From Treponema sp. (GTDB lineage Bacteria; Spirochaetota; Spirochaetia; Treponematales; Breznakiellaceae), in assembly GCA_031263265.1 (NCBI GenBank), contig JAISGE010000037.1, positions 1-10,052 of the forward strand: a stretch of 10,052 nucleotides of DNA, given 5' to 3'. Numbering within the stretch: position 1 is the first letter of the stretch; every line of letters starts with the position of its first letter. Below the pieces are notes generated by a model. That model was not told the origin of the DNA and made no database searches. It saw only the letters and a program-made list of their open reading frames with translations. Positions 6,402-10,052 of the stretch are shown one piece after another. The position numbers and the translations under genes are program-made.

Positions 6402-6842
6402 ATGATAGCAAAGTCTAATATTCCCACAAATACCAGCGAAAAAGTCCCCGCGGGATTACGATCTGATGGTAGTGCATACCGGGTTCTTGTGGTCGATGAT
6501 TCCATGTTTATCGCGAAGCAGCTTAGTCAAATCTTTACTTCTGAAGGGTTTGAAGTAATAGGCACTGCTGCAGATGGCGCGCAGGGATTGGAAAGGTACA
6601 AGGAAATGTTTCCCAAAGTCGATCTGGTTACCATGGATATTACTATGCCGGTTATGGATGGGGTTACTGCCTTGGAAAAGATAATGGAATTTGATAAAAA
6701 CGCCGTGGTGATTATGGTCAGCGCCTTGGGTAAAGAGGATGTGGTTAAGAAGTCGCTGATAACCGGGGCCAAGAGTTACATTATCAAACCCTTGGATAGA
6801 AATAAAGTTTTAGACCGGGTGGTTACTTTCTTAAAGCGATAA
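6402..6842 (+). CDS. cheY: CheY-like single-domain response regulator
   Basis: The 146-residue protein has an N-terminal extension of about 25 residues followed by one receiver domain and no output domain. The acidic pocket is Asp32-Asp33 (VLVVDDS), the phosphoacceptor Asp79 (TMDITMP), the switch residue Ser107 (MVSALG) and Lys129 (IIKP). The start is set at the ATG at 6402 because AGAGGAG (6387-6393) lies 8 nt upstream; the in-frame GTG at 6393 overlaps that site. Receivers with this extension are familiar in treponemal chemotaxis as CheY, but no cheA, cheX or cheW neighbour is present, so a paralogue with another partner is possible. The flavodiiron gene follows 92 bp downstream on the same strand, with no clear terminator between, so co-transcription is possible. 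Confidence 0.88.
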   Translation: MIAKSNIPTNTSEKVPAGLRSDGSAYRVLVVDDSMFIAKQLSQIFTSEGFEVIGTAADGAQGLERYKEMFPKVDLVTMDITMPVMDGVTALEKIMEFDKNAVVIMVSALGKEDVVKKSLITGAKSYIIKPLDRNKVLDRVVTFLKR

Positions 6843-6934
6843 CCTGGGTTAGAGAGCCATTCTCGAGGGAATAGTAATTGTTATGTATTTTCTAGTGTCT
6901 TGTGTTACAGAGTGCTGGATTTGGTAAGTCTGTA

Positions 6935-8152
6935 ATGAACGTACAAGTTATTTCTGATGCAATATTTTATATCCATACGGATATTCACACCACTGACCTT
7001 TTTGAAGGTATCTGGCCTATCCCTGATGGGGTTTCCCTTAATACCTATGTGATAAAAGGTGAAAAGATCGCGCTCATTGATCTCGTAAGGGATTGGATGG
7101 ATGCTCCCAAACAGCTTGAAGAAGCCTTTGCTTCTTTGGGTCTTGGTTTTGACGCGGTAGATTACCTTATCTTGAATCATCTGGAACCGGATCACACAGG
7201 CTGGTTACAAGCGTTCCGGGAACGAAATCCCCGTGTGGAGATCATCTCCACGGCCAAGGGTATTAATCTGGTTAAATCCTTCTTCAAGATCGATACAGGA
7301 TTGCGGGGAGTCAAGGACGGTGAAACCTTGGATCTGGGGCAGGGAAAGGTGCTTACTTTTTTTGAGACCCCCAATCTCCATTGGCCTGAAACTATGGTTA
7401 CCTGGGAAGCTGCTTCAGGGACCCTTTTCTCCTGTGACGCGTTTGGTTCTTTCGGTGTCTTGGGTAACAAAGGTTTTGATGATGAGTTTACCAAAGAGGA
7501 ACATGCCTTCTTTGAAAGAGAAAGCCTTAGGTACTATGCCAATATTATTTCCTCTTTTTCAGGGTTTGTAGAGCGGGGAATCAAAAAAATCGCGGGTCTT
7601 GAGATTACCTGCGTCGCACCGAGTCACGGTATGGTCTGGCGTAAGGAGCCGCAAACCATAATCAACCGGTATCTTAGGTACGCTTCTTATGCCAAAGGGC
7701 CTGCGGAAAAGGAAATCGCGCTCATCTGGGGATCCATGTATGGTAATACCAAACAGGGGCTTGATGCGGTCATACGGGGCATTGAACAAGAGGGGGTCCC
7801 GTATTCCCTACACCGGGTCCCAGATGAACAGGTATCCTATATTCTCCAGGACGCGTATAAAAGCAGCGGCTTAGTGCTGGCCATGCCAACCTATGAGTAT
7901 GCTATGTTTCCACCTATGGCTTGGGTGATTGATATATTCCGGCGTAAGCATATCACGGGAAAAACCGTACTGCGGATCGGTTCTTGGGGTTGGGCCGGAG
8001 GGGCCAAGAAAGACTATGAACAGGCCATTGAAGGGCTTAAGTGGAACAATCTGGAATCCTTGGAATGGACCGGGGTTCCTTCTGCGGAAGACCTGGCTGC
8101 CCTTGAAGCGCGCGGTCGAGACCTGGCCCGGATTATCAAAGAACAAGTCTAA
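6935..8152 (+). CDS. fprA: Flavodiiron protein (FprA-type oxygen/NO reductase)
   Basis: The 405-residue cytoplasmic enzyme has two domains: an N-terminal metallo-beta-lactamase-like diiron domain (about 1-250) and a C-terminal flavodoxin-like FMN domain (about 258-400; phosphate loop GSMYGNTK, 266-273). All expected iron ligands are present: His82, Glu84, Asp86 and His87 in HLEPDH, His149 (NLHWPE), Asp168 (CDAFGSFG) and His231 (PSHGMVW). Family members reduce O2 to water and/or NO to N2O with electrons from rubredoxin or similar carriers, protecting anaerobes. There is no fused rubredoxin or flavin reductase domain, so this is the simple class A form. The ATG at 6935 is preferred over the GTG at 6902 because relatives start a few residues before the first beta-strand; the Shine-Dalgarno (GGTAAG) is weak. 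Preference for O2 or NO cannot be deduced. Confidence 0.94.
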   Translation: MNVQVISDAIFYIHTDIHTTDLFEGIWPIPDGVSLNTYVIKGEKIALIDLVRDWMDAPKQLEEAFASLGLGFDAVDYLILNHLEPDHTGWLQAFRERNPRVEIISTAKGINLVKSFFKIDTGLRGVKDGETLDLGQGKVLTFFETPNLHWPETMVTWEAASGTLFSCDAFGSFGVLGNKGFDDEFTKEEHAFFERESLRYYANIISSFSGFVERGIKKIAGLEITCVAPSHGMVWRKEPQTIINRYLRYASYAKGPAEKEIALIWGSMYGNTKQGLDAVIRGIEQEGVPYSLHRVPDEQVSYILQDAYKSSGLVLAMPTYEYAMFPPMAWVIDIFRRKHITGKTVLRIGSWGWAGGAKKDYEQAIEGLKWNNLESLEWTGVPSAEDLAALEARGRDLARIIKEQV

Positions 8153-8226
8153 CGTCAAGGTAATGATCCACTGATACCAAAATTTTTAAAAAAAATTCGC
8201 TCTAGTGGGCTGATTAGACTAAAGAA

Positions 8227-8255
8227 CCGGATATAAACTATGGAGTTTTATCCGG
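8227..8255. other. Strong hairpin downstream of the flavodiiron gene
   Basis: CCGGATATAAAC (8227-8238) pairs with GTTTTATCCGG (8245-8255) over 11 bp with one bulged T and a 6-nt loop TATGGA. On the plus strand it lacks a following T-run; on the minus strand it is followed by TTCTTT. It could be a weak transcript end for either direction or an inserted-element boundary. The rest of 8153-8330 shows only an A/T-rich tract (about 8180-8196) and a short minus-strand open frame without recognisable homology (8219-8338). Confidence 0.55.
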
Positions 8256-8330
8256 GCGTCTTCTGCCAATGTGTCTATCCGCCTATCCAAACACGGGCTG
8301 GTCATTGCGCTTACCTCTATCTCCGCTCTG

Positions 8331-8494
8331 TTAAGCCAACTCCCGCTCCAGTTCCTTAATCGCCTTCCCTGGGCTGTCTTCGGCCTCATTCAACAACTGC
8401 AAAATATGCACTCAAGTTACTTGCCGTGCCAGATGTACTCCAACCACTTTTCTTCTTCCTTCGTTAAACGTACCCGATAGGTCTTCCCTCTCAT
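8331..8494 (-). pseudogene. IS630-type transposase, N-terminal relic
   Basis: An ATG at 8494, preceded by GGGAGGGG as a strong Shine-Dalgarno, opens 25 codons (MRGKTYRVRLTKEEEKWL...) ending at a TAA (8417-8419). A second block in another frame, from about 8411 to the stop at 8331-8333, reads HILQLLNEAEDSPGKAIKEL... Together they resemble the N-terminal helix-turn-helix of IS630-family transposases, with roughly ten residues missing between the blocks. The DDE catalytic domain is absent, so this is a dead fragment of an old insertion. Recognition is from sequence pattern only. The plus-strand open frame across the region is a shadow. Confidence 0.6.
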
Positions 8495-8500
8495 CTGTTT

Positions 8501-8527
8501 TACCCCTCCCGTGGGTAGGGGTATTTT
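8501..8527 (+). terminator. Hairpin with T-run, terminator-like on the plus strand
   Basis: TACCCCT (8501-8507) pairs with AGGGGTA (8517-8523), with partial further pairing inside, and is followed by TTTT. It lies between the flavodiiron gene and the convergent lipoprotein gene and could end plus-strand transcription. On the minus strand no T-run follows it. It also forms the upstream edge of the transposase relic, so it might be part of that element's end. Confidence 0.45.
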
Positions 8528-8556
8528 ATATCAACTCGTTTAGTGTAATCAACTTA

Positions 8557-9243
8557 CTAGTGGAGAGGGATTACATCAGTTAAAGCCGCGGTATCGTATT
8601 CAGCATCCAATGCCCAAAGCGCGACCCCCCTGACATTTGCAGGAAACTCCACCGATGCGAGGGCTCCTTGCAGGGTTGTAAGCCTTACGGTAGTGATAAA
8701 ACTCCCTTCTCCGTCATAACAGAGCAAAAAATGCTCTGGGTACCGGGACTCAACGGTATAGTTCCCTTCAAGGAGGTTCAAGTGCGGGAAGGGATATCGG
8801 GGATCTTCAGGAGCATCAAAAGTAAAGGCCCGTTCGGCCCGCTCTCCTCCTTTGTTCACCAAAACCGCCCGGTATTGCCCCCGTGGGAGAGGATCTTCTC
8901 CTGGCATGGCAATGGCACGGCTTCCTATCCAGGTTGTATCCCCTTCCTCAAAGGTAATCCAATCTTCAGCGGATAAGTCCCAGTGCAGCCCTTCCCGATC
9001 ATGGTACAGGGATAACTCATCGAGATTTTCAATTCCGTCATCATCTTCGACGATCACAAAAAAGGAAAACCGTTCTTCTGGACGAACCGGTCCCTGATAA
9101 TAGACCAATTGCATGATGCCATAAGGTATCCTTGGCTCAGTCCGAGAACAGGAACCTAGTACCAACAGGGCCAATATACTAGTAGTCCAGACATAGCGAT
9201 AAGACCGAGGGGAAAACCAGCTCATCAAAACCCGAAAAAACAT
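8557..9243 (-). CDS. Putative lipoprotein of unknown function
   Basis: The 228-residue protein has a positively charged N-terminus, a hydrophobic stretch (about 17-30, VWTTSILALLVLG) and a lipobox-like LGSC with Cys32, so export and lipidation are likely. The mature part is acidic, rich in aromatic residues and probably beta-strand rich (VIVEDDDGIENLDELSLYHD, 63-82; RGQYRAVLVNKGG). No known enzyme motif was recognised. The DDDGIENL stretch is reminiscent of acidic calcium-binding loops, but this is not a firm call. GAGG 6 nt before the ATG at 9243 supports this start. The gene stands alone: the convergent neighbour is a transposase relic and the upstream region is decayed sequence. A possible TTGATA/GATTAT promoter (9259-9287) would start transcription at or inside the Shine-Dalgarno and is doubtful. 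Confidence 0.8.
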   Translation of the reverse strand: MFFRVLMSWFSPRSYRYVWTTSILALLVLGSCSRTEPRIPYGIMQLVYYQGPVRPEERFSFFVIVEDDDGIENLDELSLYHDREGLHWDLSAEDWITFEEGDTTWIGSRAIAMPGEDPLPRGQYRAVLVNKGGERAERAFTFDAPEDPRYPFPHLNLLEGNYTVESRYPEHFLLCYDGEGSFITTVRLTTLQGALASVEFPANVRGVALWALDAEYDTAALTDVIPLH

Positions 9244-9635
9244 GATATACCTCGATCAATAATCCATTTTTACGGTATTTTTATCAAGTAGTGTTCTAGG
9301 TTTATACACAATAGACCTAAATTTTGGAGAAAAATAGAACAATACCCTTTACGATTACTACAAAACACGAAGAAAGATTTTTAGAGAACCAAAGTCTGCC
9401 AATACCTTATATCCACTTTACCTAAAGATGAAAGAATTGCGCTACAGATTATAACCGCCATGGGTCTGCCAAGAAGAAGCCCAGCATCAGGCCGAACAAC
9501 AGAGGGCAGAATCCAAAGGGTGCCCCAAGACTGGCAATTCTCGCTTGATATAAGGTAAAGACTGATTTTAAAGAAGACTTCTCGCCAGATCAAAATACCG
9601 GACAAGACGGTGGTCACCCTCAACAAAGAGGTGGT
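9244..9635. other. Gene-poor stretch with an unrecognised decayed open frame
   Basis: No intact gene was recognised here. On the plus strand a frame is open from 9385 to the TAA at 9556-9558 (57 codons) and reads like protein (LPKDERIALQIITAMG, VPQDWQFSLDI), but it has no upstream start. A second frame before it (about 9343-9420, ending LPIPYIHFT) could join it through a frameshift near 9415. The frame of the HsdR relic is also open from about 9549. The 118-residue minus-strand frame (9381-9737) runs antisense to the HsdR relic and is treated as a shadow. Confidence 0.4.
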
Positions 9636-9841
9636 ATGTTCGTCAAGGAAGACCGTACCGAGGAAGATATAAAGCGTTTCTACATAACGCCCAGTCTTGA
9701 GGTAAAGTGGAATAGAGAAGAAATTCTCATGGAACATTATTTACTGATGGCCGGGTGGTTGTGCGGGGGAATGCTGCCGAGCGGTCAAAAGGTAAAAAAG
9801 TTGCCTATCTTCTTTGCTGGCAGAAACGGTCCCGTTATTAA
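9636..9841 (+). pseudogene. Type I restriction enzyme R subunit (HsdR), N-terminal relic with frameshifts
   Basis: The first frame (9636-9740) reads RTEEDIKRFYITPSLE and then MEHY, the usual start of HsdR nuclease domains (family pattern EEDxKxxYITPxL). After a one-base loss near 9741-9742 the homology continues in frame +2 as DGRVVVRGNAAERSKGKK, then VAYLLCWQK to about 9826. It then returns to the first frame for NGPV, consistent with two further missing bases. The real gene would continue into the catalytic EAK motif and the helicase motor, both absent: homology stops at about 9836, where a toxin-gene start in the opposite direction begins. No hsdM or hsdS was recognised. It cannot make a working protein. 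The family call rests on remembered motif patterns. Confidence 0.65.
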
Positions 9842-9868
9842 AATATGGGTGTCAACCAAGTAATTCAT
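9836..9868 (-). pseudogene. VapC-type PIN-domain toxin, first 11 codons only
   Basis: The ATG at 9866-9868 overlaps the antitoxin stop as ATGA and opens MNYLVDTHILI, the characteristic first strand of VapC/PIN ribonuclease toxins with the first catalytic Asp (Asp6). From codon 12 the sequence (TGPFLPAKK...) no longer resembles a PIN domain but is the complement of the HsdR relic, and the frame closes at a TGA (9785-9787). The remaining catalytic acidic residues are missing, so no active toxin is made. Confidence 0.65.
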
Positions 9869-10052
9869 AAATTTACCAACTCTTCGTCAGTCATTGAAAA
9901 ATTAACTGCAAATCTTACAGACATCTTGCCTTTAAGAGTACCCAGTTGCCTTTTTTGGCTTTTTTTCCATTTTTCATAAGGAATTATTACAGCAATAGTC
10001 TTTTTTTTCCTGCCATATACAATAGCCACTTCATTTCCAGCCTCAACATCCT
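9865..10052 (-). CDS. Phd/YefM-type antitoxin, partial (5' end beyond the window)
   Basis: On the minus strand 61 codons are visible ending at the TGA at 9865-9867. The segment DVEAGNEVAIVYGRKKKTIA, then VIIPYEKW, matches the second half of the Phd/YefM DNA-binding fold (typically a Gxxxxxx-hGkpvAvlvP pattern). The C-terminal tail, with LGTLKGKMSV and FSMTDEELVNL, resembles the toxin-binding tails of antitoxins paired with PIN-domain VapC toxins. Such antitoxins neutralise the toxin and autorepress the operon. Here the partner gene, starting at the overlapping ATG, is truncated after 11 codons, so the antitoxin is probably an orphan unless a complete toxin exists elsewhere. The start codon lies right of base 10052. 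Confidence 0.75.
   Translation of the reverse strand, partial: DVEAGNEVAIVYGRKKKTIAVIIPYEKWKKSQKRQLGTLKGKMSVRFAVNFSMTDEELVNL

Noticed and set aside
6902..6934. GTG start at 6902 for the flavodiiron protein
   Set aside because: It would add 11 residues not expected in the family; the ATG at 6935 fits the usual N-terminus.
9381..9737. Minus-strand open frame of 118 codons with hydrophobic segments
   Set aside because: Its first half is antisense to the HsdR relic and no ribosome-binding site or family motif supports it.

Overview
The window looks like chromosomal DNA of an anaerobic spirochaete, most likely a Treponema relative (inference). The reasons are a CheY-type regulator with an N-terminal extension, a two-domain flavodiiron protein, a lipoprotein with a short spirochaete-style lipobox, a zinc-finger adenylate kinase and mid-range base composition. 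Most genes are ordinary housekeeping or metabolic genes. Both edges and one internal gap hold decayed or mobile-element-derived sequence.

Layout: 1-932 (+) is the C-terminal part of a radical SAM/SPASM-type protein interrupted by an in-frame TGA. 942-1118 is an imperfect tandem repeat of about 85 bp, rich in inverted repeats, between convergent genes. 1118-3200 (-) is a tightly coupled three-gene operon, each junction an ATGA overlap: a MetI-like PLP enzyme, an Rrf2 regulator with the three IscR-type cysteines, then a second Rrf2 regulator resembling CymR. 3413-4546 (-) is a MetC-like PLP enzyme whose -10 box lies inside a perfect 8+7+8 bp palindrome, a strong operator candidate. 4697-5329 (+) is adk, whose stop codon overlaps that of a convergent tRNA-dihydrouridine synthase (5322-6290, -). 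6402-6842 (+) is a CheY-like receiver protein and 6935-8152 (+) a flavodiiron oxygen/NO reductase.

8153-8556 holds no intact gene. It contains a broken IS630-type transposase start, an 11-bp hairpin and a terminator-like hairpin. 8557-9243 (-) encodes a putative lipoprotein of unknown function. 9244-10052 is a graveyard: an unrecognised open frame, a frameshifted N-terminal relic of a type I restriction HsdR subunit, and a Phd-type antitoxin (running off the right edge) overlapping only the first 11 codons of a VapC-type toxin that then runs into the HsdR relic.

Functional picture: the two PLP enzymes plus two Rrf2 regulators form a sulfur amino-acid module, probably repressed or induced according to cysteine and/or Fe-S status. 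The flavodiiron protein fits oxygen or NO detoxification in an anaerobe. No clear, intact, new multi-gene system was found. The best leads are the two-regulator metI/metC module with its operator, the structured tandem repeat, and the HsdR/VapC relic junction.
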